A stretch of DNA of 64,000 nt from assembly GCA_020002185.1 (NCBI GenBank), contig CM034531.1, positions 41,962,867 through 42,026,866 on the forward strand, written 5' to 3'. Below, piece after piece: positions 12,201 through 23,454 of the stretch (positions are counted from its first letter, which is position 1; each line of letters begins with the position of its first letter). Source of the DNA: Paraescarpia echinospica. Lineage: Eukaryota; Annelida; Polychaeta; Sabellida; Siboglinidae. The notes beneath the pieces were generated by a model, which did not search any database, had not been told where the DNA came from, and saw nothing but the letters and a program-made list of their open reading frames with translations. A program made the translations under genes and the position numbers.

Positions 12201-15200
12201 TAAAATACATTTACACAGGAACATGAAATATACAAGTCTATTAGATCGAGGTGATTAGAGAACAATACAGATGCTGTACTGAGGTTGCACCAACCTTTGC
12301 CCAGGCATCTCTGCGACCACCTGTCATACTGCCGAGACCTGGTCCCGCCCCCTGCTGGTGGCAATAGGTATCGATGTGCTGCAGTTTAGCCTCAATCTCG
12401 GGTGCTGTGATCAGTTCACCTGCCTCGTCGAAGACATCCATCGTAAATATCCTCCCCATGCACTGGACAAGAACATCTCTATGGCACGACCCTTGTGATT
12501 CTACAAGGAAATTGTTATGCAAGATCAGTGTCAATTTAATCACTGGGGTGCTTGACATGTTTACTGTGCATTTCCACCACTGGGAATTAGTTATATTCAT
12601 CGTAATCCTCGAAGGCATATTCACATTGTGGTAACATGTTATTTGGGTCCAGGGCTACTACAGCCCAGAACTAATGCTCACAAGCGTTAGATCATCCCAC
12701 TTTGTCTTAGCCTTTCAAAACAGACATTAAGAGCCTATGTTCTTTCTACCTGGTGTCCACGCCTGGGCAGAGCTGGGGTCAATTACACACTCAGGATTAT
12801 GATTATGATTACACTGCCTTTGGAAAAGTCGATTACAATTAAACACTTGGAAAAAATCGATTATGATTATGATTACAGTTCTCCGATTACAATTACATTT
12901 TTTTGGCCAGGCATATCAAATCTTCTGACAAACTGTGCAGTCTACCAACTGTAGGCACTTCACAATTGTATTTCAAAGGGTAGGCTGCATGCATGACTGA
13001 ATACAACCAAAAGATTTAATCCTTTAGAAGGATTTGTATGATTCTGTGCAAACACTAGCAGTGAGGAACCAATAAAAGTAAATTGCAATTAGCCATGGTC
13101 CAGGTAAGACCAGGCCAGATCTGAACCAGGCATATGAAGACTCTTCTGACAAACTGTGAATAAAACAAAAGGATTTAATCCTTCAGAAGGATCTGTGCAA
13201 ACACTAGCAGTGGCTGGCCAGTGAGCAGTGAGATACCAATAAAAGTAAATTCCAATTAGCCATGGCCCATGTGCTGGGATTACTGACCAGTGCACCAGAG
13301 TTTCTGTGATTATTGACTTACAAATGGTTTCTATTCAGGAATGGTTGCAGCAACTAACAGTTCGACTTTTAAAATAAAAGATATTGTCTATGCAACCAGA
13401 GGTCAACATTTTATGCAGACCGGCTCTGGTCTGCTTAAAAACAGCGGTCTGCCTAAGGCGGTCCCTTATGCCTATTTGGTCGACGTATGTTGCTGTTAGG
13501 AGTATGTACACACATATATATATACACTGGAATCAAAAATATTATGACATGTTTAATCACTGTTTGAAAACATGTATTAGGTGTAATCATGTGTAATCGA
13601 GTCTGATTACACAATTACAGGACACAATTACGAATACACTGCCTTAGAAAAAGTTGATTATGATTACAACTGTGAGTGTAACCGATTACAATCGTAATCG
13701 ACCCCAGCTCTGCGCCTGGGAGGTAAAAGATCCCACACAGGAAATTGGAAAAAACCTGTCATAAACTCACAGAGCTAATGGTTTCAATCTACAAAATCCC
13801 TCTAACGGACGCTGCAATAGCTGCTGCCAAAACAACTGCTCTGTTAACAGTGCAACTGCCATGACTGCTTCCTTGGCAGACACTGACGTGATATAATACC
13901 ATATTATTACAAACATGATGGTCCTATCACTGCTATGTCAGAGAACTGATCAGTGGTAAACTTGTTGGCATACAATCCATCAGCTCAGTCCTGCTGAAGA
14001 CATACCTGTCTTGAATGACACCCGTAATTCATCCTTCGTAAGTCCTGGTATCTTACACGTATTAAACATGGAGCGGTACTGTGACATCGACCAAACTGTC
14101 TTCCCATGTGATCGGTCAACTCGACGCTGCTCCCTGGTGGTGCAAATGTAAACATATCAATAAATAATTACCCTTTTCTAGCGTCTATATCATAACCCAA
14201 GTTCAGTGGCACAACATACCACAGTTGTTAATCACTACATCATGCTGGGTATTTAGGGAGAAAATTTAATTTCTTCTTCAATTTCTTGTGTTATAGGTTG
14301 TGATGATTTTAAAGTTTTAGGGTCAATTATTGTTATGAAGTAAAGCATCATGAGTTTTCTAACATTGTATCACATCACATCTTTTAGTTCATCTATTCTA
14401 TTTACAGTCTTGTTGACTCGAGTCACAAGGACTCGATTCACAGTGACTTTCTACTCGACTCGACTGCGAAATGACTCGGACACGACTCATGTTTATGTCA
14501 ATATGTGACTTGCTTGAATAATCATGCAAAGGGTGGTTTGAATATAATACCGATAATCTGCAGCTATAATTTGCTCCCTGCTGTGTGATATCGTGATTGC
14601 TATTTGATGGAAAGACTTATCACATAAAAAGTATACAGACTTCCTTAAAGTTCCTTTTGACAGTTTTTGTAAGATGTGATGTAAATAGCAAGCAATGATG
14701 TTGTTCCCATAAACATAGTTATTCTGGTGGATTATAAGGCTTAGCTAATATTAATAATTATTCCATTTTGTGTACGTGCAGTACTGTGATGCTGCTGCAG
14801 GTGGCGCTACCTCGATAAGTTACTCTACGTGACTTTGGGGGCATCTATCCACAACCGTTTCGATTGCGGATACATCTGTATGCTAAATAAGTGATGTGCC
14901 AAAATGTTGTCTCAATAATCATGCTATGTGTTCGGTTCTTATACGAAACATTTTGTCTGAACTAAGTAAACATAGGCATCATTGTATAATCGCAACAGTT
15001 ATAAATAATAAGTATCCTATATGTAGGAATATGATTGAATGACTGAAAAGAGTGATGAGATTTTGTTTGAAAGTCCAAGAGGTGGCTCGAGTCGTGACTC
15101 AAAATTTTCAGAGGTGACTCGACTCGGACTCAATACCAAAAATGCCTCAAGACTTGACTCGAGAGCCTGCGACTTGCCAACATGTCTGCATATTTATCTG

Positions 15201-16977
15201 TATTGGTAGGTACTACTAGACAGTGTCTAGATAGACCTCATATGAGCAGAGTAGTATAAAATTGTGTAGATGGTGGAATGGAGCAAGTTATGTGTTCCCC
15301 ATCCTGCATAGGGGAGGAAGCACAGTATTGGTAGGTTGTGTGAATGCAAGACGGCCCAAACTCACCGACGCAAGAGAAGCCAGTAGCGCATTGCAACCCA
15401 ACAGAGCAGTGCTGCCCTCTCAAGTTGAGACCCTTCTTTCGGTGGCCAGAATGTATCAACGAAAGGACCAATACCGGAAAAGTTCATAAAGATGGCACTT
15501 GGTTCCCGGCTCATCAAATACGCATAATCCAGCCACCATTTCTCCAACTGAAACATCGTCACACTTTATTCTTCAGTTTGTTTATCTTATAAAATTAATA
15601 ATAATAATAAGATAACTTCTATTGCATCTAAATCCTTGGAAACCAAGCTCAGAGGTGCATCAAGACAGAAGGATTGGTCAGTCTCACAATCCATAAGCAG
15701 TATTCCAGTTGTCAACAGATGGGTCAAGGCACTAGGGAGCTATGGTGGATAAGCAAGGTTGTAAAGATAATTTTTTTAATGACGCAGAATTTTGTAATAT
15801 CTTCAACTGATCTAAGAGGGAGCATATTCCAAAGAGTGGGTGCGGCAACAGAAAAAGTCTTTGTAAACTACAGATCTTATGATTATTTCCAACATGTCAA
15901 ATGACCTGCATAAAGATCTTCACAATCTTATCAAGAACGATACTATGATTTGACATCTTGGATATAATCATATGGCATTAAGAACGGTAGTAAAATAAAC
16001 TATCCTGCTGAAGATTGTTCAATAATAGTACAAGAGCACACCCAGTTCCTGGCATATTTATTTCTCTCGTTCAGTTTGTGATGCAGCTGTCTTCCAATTC
16101 CTGCTCCAAACTTGCCCACAATGCGTCGAGTACGAGTAAATTCTTCTGCAGTCAAGTGAGGGAACACTGCAAGGTGAAACACAAGGAGACTGCATAATGA
16201 CAGCTTTGATATGTGACACTACACAAATTCACATAATTTAACCTGAAACTATATTAACACTTTGAAGTAAACACTGATATATATTTGTGAAGATGTCCTT
16301 ATCCTTCATGCTGTCGTCATTGCAAATATCACATGACATCACACCACACATATCATATGTGCCACACACATATCACATGACACCACACACATCACATGAC
16401 AGTACACAGGCTAACATGATTACAACAGAATCCAATATATTTGTTCTTCTTTCTAACTAAAATGTAGCGTGAAATAAATAATTACTTACTGAGGTCAAGA
16501 AAATTGATTATTAAACAAATAAAATTAAGGGAATAATTACCTGATTGAAGGTAATTAAGGACAATTTAGTAAATAGTTTTCTGAATTTTGTCTATAAGAT
16601 AATGAATTTAAATGTAGATAACTGGCTGGTTTGATTAAGGTATTTTGTAAGGAAGCACATATAAATAAATTGTTTTATTCCTAATATTTAAAAAAGTGGC
16701 TGAAAGATGACCTGACAATACTGAAGGAAGATACGTTAGAGTTGCATACCACATTACATGCTAATACCTGACTTTGCAATTGAAGTAGAGTAGGGTACAA
16801 ATCTGACCTGACTCCAGGTATTTTGTAAGCGTAAGTTCCAGTGTGGGAATAGGCAGTGACGGCAAGGTTTCATCGAACTGGAAGGTCTTTTCGTTTGTAT
16901 TGATGAAACCTGATGGGAACACGAAGCCATAATCAGGCGGACCACAAGGCTCTGGGGTCATCATATTTGTTCCACGT
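9169..16977 (-). CDS. CROT: peroxisomal carnitine O-octanoyltransferase-like gene, 5' half (six exons)
   Basis: Encodes the N-terminal half of a choline/carnitine acyltransferase, which moves medium-chain acyl groups between CoA and carnitine in peroxisomes. Exons on the minus strand: 16808-16977 (ATG at 16964), 16042-16166, 15366-15547, 14006-14133, 12295-12500, 9169-9282. All have AG/GT borders and the phases join (1, 0, 2, 1, 0, 0), giving 304 codons against about 612 residues in vertebrate CROT. Landmarks in order: LPSLPIPTLE and KYLES, then WWLDYAYL, WPPKEGSQLER (typical of CROT rather than CRAT or CPT), CKIPG, RRDAWAK, and NRHHLDAIE. The catalytic histidine, acyl-binding half and peroxisomal C-terminal signal would lie off the left edge. 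A 5' untranslated exon is likely upstream, because the first coding exon begins at an acceptor. CRAT is the main alternative but fits less well. Confidence 0.9.
10459..11569. repeat. 70-bp minisatellite in CROT intron 5
   Basis: About 16 units of roughly 70 bp, beginning TTTCCCAATGAT and containing ACTGACGTCGTTAATC, AACCAATAGGGATCC and ACAGCGTGGG. Some units lack the 9 bp around AATGATCAC and one has a 4-bp TGAC duplication. Each unit carries a CCAAT box and a CRE-like TGACGTC, polymorphic to TGACATC. Confidence 0.95.
11695..12125. repeat. degenerate ~150-bp tandem repeat, three units
   Basis: Three diverged units starting near 11695, 11844 and 11995, each with GAATGATTCAATCAAATA, TTGTGTATAGTGGCA and GAGAAAAAGTTACTG. 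Old, intronic, no coding potential. Confidence 0.8.
12295..12500 (-). CDS. CROT: CROT exon 5
   Basis: Acceptor CTTGTAG and donor AAG|GTTGGT, 206 bp. It encodes HRDVLVQCMGRIF, DVFDEAGELIT, an EIEAKLQHI helix, and ends MTGGRRDAWAK. The (T/S)..R..WAK motif is conserved across the family. Confidence 0.88.
12768..13712. mobile_element. hAT-type MITE with 8-bp target site duplication
   Basis: 945 bp bounded by inverted ends: left CAGAGCTGGGGTCAATTAC, and right the reverse complement with one change. The element is flanked on both sides by the same octamer CGCCTGGG (12760-12767 and 13713-13720). Ends starting CAG and 8-bp duplications are hAT hallmarks. The sub-terminal regions are rich in GATTACAATTA motifs in opposite orientations, and the middle holds a roughly 200-bp segment twice. 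No transposase, so it is non-autonomous. It lies in a CROT intron. Confidence 0.9.
14006..14133 (-). CDS. CROT: CROT exon 4
   Basis: Acceptor CACCAG and donor CAG|GTATGT, 128 bp. It encodes GKTVWSMSQYRSMFNTCKIPG, shown here only as landmarks: SQYRSMF, the family-wide C-K/R-x-P-G motif, then TKDEL. The one-base remainder joins exon 5 as FKTESQG. Confidence 0.88.
14405..15190. mobile_element. probable non-autonomous DNA transposon (GACTCGAGTC-rich ends)
   Basis: Both ends are packed with GACTCGA/TCGAGTC motifs (14412-14490 and 15078-15170) in opposite orientation, with unrelated AT-rich DNA between. This is the architecture of a MITE with sub-terminal repeats. I could not fix the exact ends or a target duplication. 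Confidence 0.5.
15366..15547 (-). CDS. CROT: CROT exon 3
   Basis: Acceptor GTTTCAG and donor CG|GTGAGT, 182 bp. It continues NW with LEKWWLDYAYL, then NFSGIGPF, FWPPKEGSQLER and a YWLLLR end. The WPPKEG..LER block is the best evidence for the CROT subfamily. Confidence 0.9.
16042..16166 (-). CDS. CROT: CROT exon 2
   Basis: Acceptor CTTGCAG and donor TGG|GTGTGC, 125 bp. It encodes TAEEFTRTRRIVGKF and GIGRQLHHKLNER, ending in NW. This matches the N-terminal helices of carnitine acyltransferases, and the phase joins exon 1 (1 + 2 bases) to give LESVFPHLT. Confidence 0.88.
16808..16977 (-). CDS. CROT: CROT exon 1 (first coding exon)
   Basis: A tract ending TTGATTTCAG precedes the exon and the donor is CAG|GTCAGA. 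Coding starts at one of two adjacent ATG codons (16964 or 16961). The exon encodes TFQFDETLPSLPIPTLE and KYLES, which match the CROT amino terminus. The roughly 27 residues before TFQF are longer than in vertebrates. The frame is open upstream of ATG to the acceptor, so an earlier start in another exon cannot be excluded. Confidence 0.85.
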
Positions 16978-18015
16978 CTGAAATCAAAAGAAAAACTGAA
17001 ATATATAGATCAAGATAAATCATTATTTATGTATATATATTGACATTAATATATTACACATATACAGTAAACTATATTTTATTACTAATATAATTGAACA
17101 TAATTATTTTTTTCAGAAAACTTGCAAGACATCTATTCTCAAAATGTTTATGGCATGATGAATGCCTCTAAATCTACGCTTAGCCTATGGCCTGGCCAAG
17201 TCTAGGGCTAGTCTAACCTTTTGCTAAGCCACCTACATTTCCTCAGGCTCGGCCCATATTCCCGGTCTCTTGTTTTTCATCAACCTTCTAACAGTGATGT
17301 TGATACGTTTGTAGTTTAGCTCCACACCCGTAATGTAATGTAACCATTAAAAGATTACCAAAACAGTCACATACAGTTGCCAAATTTAACCACCTACAGG
17401 TATATTTCATCTAAGTACTGATTAAACTAACATAATAATTATAGAGTAAATTATGTTCGGTATAATATAGTATAATTTATACTTGCCACTCGGGTCATTT
17501 TATGAAAAATATACCTTTTTCAAAATGTATTCATGTGTCATCACTTTAATCTCAAAACGAGGCTAACCTTCGAGTCTCTAGCAAATATGTGTGAGCAAAA
17601 CGGTTTATTGTTGTGTTCCCATTTGCTTCTCCGATTCTAGAAAGGATAACCCAATGCTTCAATTATTTCCCAAAAGGTGTGGTTTAAAAAAAGATTAAAA
17701 GAGATCCCTGTATAAACTTCCACATATGTGTCTTGTAGTGATTTTTGTTTAGTATCGTTGTGTTTTAAGTTGCATGTGTAATGGGCATCCCCTTTGCATT
17801 GTGTTTCACATTCTGTTTGACTGCTTCGGTGAAAATTTATATTGAACTTGCAGCTACAATAGGTAACAAACCTGGTTGACATGTTATAATTGTGTTTATA
17901 AACGATTAGATTTGAGAAAACCAACATAATACTGCATTGCCCTGGAACTTCGCTATGGATGAACTGAGGCAACTGTAGTTGATATATTTACCTTGCATGA
18001 AATGGTCACTAAAGC
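16978..18015. other. AT-rich upstream region of CROT
   Basis: Holds whatever 5' untranslated exon or intron precedes CROT exon 1. No recognisable coding sequence, repeat unit or promoter element that I can support. Confidence 0.4.
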
Positions 18016-18029
18016 AAATTGTGTGTAGC

Positions 18030-18505
18030 TGCCCCACAACAGGTAGCTGCCCCACAACAGGTAACTGTCCCCTGTCCCTCCGCAGGTAACTGTCCCGCCA
18101 CAGGAAAATATCTCCTGTCTTACTACAGGTATCTGTCTAACCTTAGGAAACTATCCCCTGTCTTACTACAGGTAACTGTCCCACCACAGGAAATAATTCC
18201 GTCTTACGACAGGTAACTGTCCAACCATAGGAACATATCCCATCTTACTACAGGTAACTGTCCAACCATAGGAAACTATCCCGTCTTATTACAGGTAACT
18301 GTCCAACCATAGGACACTATCCCTTGTCTTACTGCAGGTAACTGTCCTACTACAGGTAAATATATCCCATCACAGCCTGGTAACTGTCTCCTCTCCCACC
18401 ACAGGTAACTGTTCCCTCTCCCACTAGAGGTAACTGTCCCCCTCTCCCACTAGAGGTAACTGTCCCCTCTTCCACCACAGGTAAATCTCCTACCACATCA
18501 GGTAA
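18030..18505. repeat. degenerate tandem repeat of CAGGTAACTGTCC motifs
   Basis: Roughly 14 copies of (A)CAGGTAACTGTCC spaced about 20-45 bp, linked by CTTACTACAGG, CACCACAGG or ACCATAGGAAA. Each motif looks like a splice acceptor and donor at once on the plus strand. No open frame runs through. Confidence 0.85.
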
Positions 18506-19085
18506 TTGTAGTCCGAAATATATGGTCGAGAAGCAGATGCCATGATGCTAGCTCTACTGTACTTGTGTATGTTGTCCAGGACGCTATCACAACACGCTAG
18601 GTTAGCTTCATTCTGGAGACTCATGAATTATGCAGTATTAAAAAAGGTATACTACACGTGACGTGTGCTTACATAACATTATAACAATAAAAAACGAATA
18701 ATATTAATTAGTACTTTTAATGCCTTGTTGCAATTTGTTTTGACGAGTCTACTGTTCACGTTAGTTAATATTTAATAAAGAAACATAAAAATGAATACAA
18801 ATGGCAACAAAATGTGAAATAGTGATGTCACCAGTCGCTGACTGAGTCCGAGACCGAGTCACGCCGATTGCTGTTCGTGACAGGAATTACATCTACCAGA
18901 GAAACGTTCTTTTGAATACTATCCGCAGCTGTCAGTGCACATAAAAAATACACCTAATACACTGAAACATGTTGGGAAGTATTAGGGTTTGTTTGTATTA
19001 CTTGTAAGTCGATAACGGCCTTATATTATTAGTTCTTTTCGATGCCCACCTGTCTCGTTGACCGAGTCATTAGTTAATGTTATGC

Positions 19086-19660
19086 CGTACGTTTAGACCT
19101 CCATTCTAAAAGTACGGCACTCATTCTGCGCATGCACATGCTATTATTTCCGGTTATGTGAGTTGTATTTTTAGCATCACTTGTCTAAAGGTACGGCAGT
19201 CGATATGCGCATGCGCATGCTTTTCATACGTGAGCCGTATCTTTAGCGCTCGGTTCTAACAGTACGTGAGCTTTTCTGCATGTACATGTTGATGTATACG
19301 CGTAAGCTGTATCTTTAGCACTCGGTTCTAAAAGTACGGCAGTTAAATTGCCGTATCTTTAGCACTCGTTTCTAAAAGTACGTGAGTTTTTCTGCGCGTA
19401 CATGTTGATGTATAGGCGCAAGCTGTATCTTTAGCACTCGGTTCTAAAAGTACGTGAGTTTTTCTGCGCGTACATGTTGATGTATAGGCGTAACTAATCT
19501 GTATCTTAGCCCTCGGGTCTAAAAGTATGGCACTCATACTGCCGTATCTTTAGCACTCGGTTCTAAAAGTACGTGCATTTTGATGTAGTTTTGTACATAA
19601 GCTGTATCTTTAGCACTCGGTTCTAAAAGTATAGACGTAAGCCGTATCTGAGCCCTCGCA
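19086..19660. repeat. tandem array of palindromic TCTTTAG...CTAAAAGTACG units
   Basis: About eight imperfect copies of a core reading CGTATCTTTAGCACTCGG then TTCTAAAAGTACG. Each core is itself an imperfect inverted repeat (TATCTTTAG/CTAAAAGTA). Several include TTTTCTGCGCGTACATG. The sequence TACGTGAGCC...TTTAGC at 19227-19247 recurs inverted at 22142-22162, beyond the PF20700 gene. Confidence 0.85.
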
Positions 19661-19841
19661 CGTATTTCTGACAGTTTGGACAATATATATATAGTGTGCA
19701 TATATGCGTGAATATATAATTAATTTACGTACTGGTATAACATAATTGATTAAACGCAAAACAGTAATGTAGTAAAACATCATAGTAGTTTTATTAACTA
19801 TAAACACATGGAAATTATACAGGATCATATGAAATATCAGT

Positions 19842-20165
19842 TGATTGGCCTACTTAGCCTACTGACAGCTGCCGTATACATATAAATTTATACAAAAGAC
19901 TGCCTAATACAAAAACATGCTAATAAGACTGATTTGCCTGAATACAAAGTACACCACCACATTATAAACGTGTAAATGATACAGTATTAAACATTAGTAT
20001 ATAGGCCTACTTAGCCTATTGACAGCTGCCTTAAACATCATTAATACAATCGACTGATTAATAAAAAATGTGTACATAGAACATGCTAATGTGATTGACT
20101 TGCGTAAATTACTAATAAATAAATTGCACCATATTATAATAAAATTTTCATAAAATGTCACATCT
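19842..20165. repeat. two-copy ~160-bp direct repeat
   Basis: The block starting GGCCTACTTAGCCTACTGACAGCTGCC recurs starting near 20006 in diverged form, each followed by AACATGCTAAT and an AATTAC/ACACC tail. No coding potential. (The opening motif is described in pieces: GGCCTACTTAGCC, then TGACAGCTGCC.). Confidence 0.7.
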
Positions 20166-20189
20166 TCTCTAGACTATTGCACAAAACTC

Positions 20190-20372
20190 GCTATATGTAA
20201 AACATTTTTACACAACTCTGTAAATGTAAAACATATATACATGGAACTCAGCAAATGTAAAACATATATATATGCGGAACTCAGCAAATGTAAAACATTT
20301 GTACACAAAACTCAGCAAATGTAAAACATATATACGCGGAACTCACTAAAGGTAAAACATATAAACGTGGAA
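20190..20372. repeat. ~32-bp tandem repeat, six units
   Basis: Units contain AACTCAGCAAATGTAAAACA followed by TATATAC plus GCGG or ACA. Units differ by point changes. Confidence 0.85.
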
Positions 20373-20562
20373 GTCATTAATTTTTTGTGACTGCAGAGAT
20401 GCATATGCATTTATAAAAACACTGTGCAATGTTCTTCAAAAAACAGCCTTGTCTTCCCCTGCAGCATACTCTCAAGATGTACTCCACATATTTCAGAACA
20501 ATTACGTTGAAATTCAGATCAATTCAGTATATGACATTGTCTGTGATACACTGTCTGTCCAC

Positions 20563-21976
20563 AAGTTTACGTGATGTCGATGATGCCCTTCTCGTCGATG
20601 GACGGGTCCAGCTCCTTGTAGGCCGAAGCTGTGCTGCTTCATCCATCACATTGTGGCGTCGCCAGTCGAATGTTGGGCGAAGTCACTTTCCTCATGTGGG
20701 TGTTGAACGTCGAGTGGTGCATGGCAGGCATGTCCATGTGTCGACACAGCTTGACGAGGTCACTGTGTCCTACACCCATATCCATCATGGCAGACACGAG
20801 GGACTTCACCATCACAAATGGAGCCGAACTCAACTTCGCGCCTCCCAGTCGATCAGAGTCAGATGAGTACCTCTTGTTCAACACCTCGCCATAAGACGTG
20901 CTTAGCACGTATGTCTTCAGCACACAAACGACCCCAAGAGTACAGTCGACAGTCTGGACAGCAAGCGTGCAGCTGCTGCACGCACTACACAACAGCCCTC
21001 TCACTAGCTCGATGAGGATGCTGGACCGCATGCAGATGGTCGACAACTGTTCCACGACATCGCCATCTTCCAAAGTTTTGTCATCACTCAGCAGGCATTT
21101 GTAGGGAAATTTCTTCTTGGTCGCTGAAGTTTGCATGTCACCTATCACTTGTAATGTTGATGGTTGTTGATCATCCTCACCATGAATGGATAACTGTAAC
21201 AAAACAAATGCAATGTTTTACAGTGTATTGTAATTATTAAATAAATGGAGAAACAAATTCCTGTGATTAATAAATGCTGTTACCAATAACAATACTGTAT
21301 ATGTACGTATGTATGTGTGATCTCCACCATACATAGATAAGTTATAACTAAAGCAATAACACCATGGCATGAACTGATAAAAAAAGTATTTGAACTGATA
21401 AAAAAGTATTTGCACTGTCCATTTCATAGTGCCTAAATTATTAGTTGCCAATAACAATATATGAATCTGTGTATCTATGAACATGTACAACCAGGGCAGT
21501 TGTCGTGACATAGCCTGGCTAAAACAGTGAAGCCATGTCCACCCATATACTAAATGTAGCCTTATAGCCAGGCATACCGCATAGCCATAGCCTAGCCATA
21601 GGCTAGCATTCGCCTTAGCCTAGGATTAGGCCTATACAGGCTATAGCATAGGCATGTCAGAAATGTCAACAGCTGAGCCGGAACACTTACTAATGTATTT
21701 CATTCAAATAACTATTATAGCTTCTAAAGAACATATCAATAAATACCACTTTGTCGGAATCACCACTGCTGGATGAGCGCTGGAACTGCTCAACATCGGC
21801 ATCGCCATGTTCCTTTCACCTTTGACCCCCTGAGGGTCAGACATCGTCGCCGTCGAAGTCGCACTCTCAGCGGCACTCATCTTTAAGTCACGCGCTAGTT
21901 GACAGTGCTTTATCCTCCTCTGTTTACCAACGGCAACGCCATACACTTCCTTAGATTTCTGTTTTCGGTACGGCAT
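20563..21976 (-). pseudogene. Mutator-like transposase-domain (PF20700-type) gene, truncated and frameshifted
   Basis: Two exons on the minus strand: 21764-21976 (ATG at 21976, start MPYRKQKSKEVYG) and from 21193 (acceptor TTGTTACAG). They join in phase 0 as HPAV|LSIHGE. Exon 2 carries a CSACSSCTLAV segment, GGAKLSSAPFVMV, then GVGHSDLVKLCRHMDMPAMH and STFNTHMRKV. From recollection this matches the region of PF20700 proteins with ...GK/GY..L......PCM...F. A stop comes at 20639. After it, a shifted frame (to about 20563) still reads YKELDPSIDEKGIIDIT, a familiar continuation of this family, so the gene has lost frame rather than ended naturally. The DDE-like remainder is missing. An assembly indel could account for one shift. 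Confidence 0.65.
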
Positions 21977-22299
21977 ATTCGCGTTTTCGTAAATATCGCG
22001 CCCACATCCAACTCCGCCATCTCGACTATAAACACACGCGGAGGAGGAAACATGCGCGCGCAGAATTAATTTACATTTCTCCAGGAAATGACAAATCGAA
22101 AACAGCTGCGCGCGCATCCTCACGTACGTTTAGGCCACCAGGCTAAAGATACGGCTCACGTACGCGTAGACACTTCGTAATGTTATAAGCGGCTTTCGCG
22201 ATGACGGCGATGTTATTCGCAAGGGGTCGCCACTCAGAATCTTAATTATACAACCACGCTTATTCTTCTAGCGTTTGTCTACTGCCTAGTCTCTCGCAT

Positions 22300-22690
22300 G
22301 GCTGCGTGACTTAGCCAGGAAGATAGTCTGGCTCAGAATCGCTTTTTGACTGATCACTGCCAGTTAGCACGTCTACCTCCCAGCATGTTTATATATTATG
22401 TGTTTTCGATAACGAAATGAAATAGTGCCTGAAATAGTATTATACAAAATAAAATGAATATTGAACTAAATGAACACAAAGAACAGTTTCGAGTACGCTA
22501 CGGGATTCGAACCGAGGACCATAAAACTAGTTACTCGACACGCTACCAACTTAGACACCAATATCAGCACGCGTTGGTTGTACTTTGGCGACTAAGGTTA
22601 CATATATATTAGTTAGCAGGCCAACCGTTGCGCGCGACATCGATTTGTCCTTGTTTGGTATTTATATCATGCTTATTCAAGTGGACCGTA
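22300..22690 (-). mobile_element. tRNA-derived SINE, copy 1
   Basis: On the minus strand a tRNA-like region has an A-box-like TCTAAGTTGGTAGCG and a perfect B box GGTTCGAATCC (about 22502-22512). The flanking body, including CTGGCTCAGAATCG and TGTTTTCGATAACGAAA, recurs at 31510-31915. A genuine tRNA gene is ruled out by poor pairing around the acceptor stem and by the second diverged copy. Confidence 0.7.
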
Positions 22691-22694
22691 TACA

Positions 22695-22850
22695 TAAAGG
22701 TAGTTTATCTCTAAACCAGGGTTTAGACCAGTGGTGTAACTTTTTGGCAATTGCAGAAAGCTGGTTTAAGCTAAACCGTGGTCTAAACCATCCATTTAAA
22801 CCATCAACATTTAGACCTGGTGGGGGTAGTTTAAGGGTGGTTTAACTCTC
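22695..22850. repeat. palindromic GGTTTAGACCA segment (possible MITE)
   Basis: GGTTTAGACCA and its reverse complement TGGTCTAAACC lie about 60 bp apart, with further AAACCA/TGGTTT motifs outside them. It looks like a short foldback element or part of the end of the neighbouring PIF/Harbinger element. Boundaries uncertain. Confidence 0.45.
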
Positions 22851-23454
22851 AGAAAGGCACTGTCACGCACTTTTTGAACCTGTTAAGGATATATATCTTT
22901 CATAAAAAGCTCCAAGCCACACTTTTGCGTGGACAAGCTCCTATTGTAGTATGCACATAATGATATGCCACATAGTGGAATACAGAATGGGGTAGTTTAT
23001 TTTCAATACAAATGAACTTTATTTTCAATACGAATATAAAATAAAAACAACAACACTTAAACATATCCATTACAGTTATTAGACGTTAAGTTACAGTAAA
23101 AATAACAACCCTGAGTGACCTGATTAGTTTGCCCATTACGGCAAGAACAAACAAAATAGTTGCCATATTTTTATGTACAGCCTATTCTGTCGAATTGTTT
23201 TTAAATCGACAATACGCCCACAAAATGTTTGTATTTTTGTTTGCAAACATAATGCATGCTCACATGGTGTAATTAAACTGTTATTGGTAAGAAACAAAAC
23301 AGAAATAGTTGCATTTTAAGTAGGGCCTACTTCAAAACAGTCATCAATGGGTTTCACATGCAGGGACACAATACGTGCACAGAGTGGACTGCACGTGTAT
23401 GAAAGCTGTTCAACTTCAAATGAATAAAAACAAGTGGGCAAAATGTTCAATCAC

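Noticed and set aside
22490..22570. tRNA gene on the minus strand
   Set aside because: It has A- and B-box-like strings, but the cloverleaf ends do not pair convincingly and the sequence is part of a repeated longer SINE.
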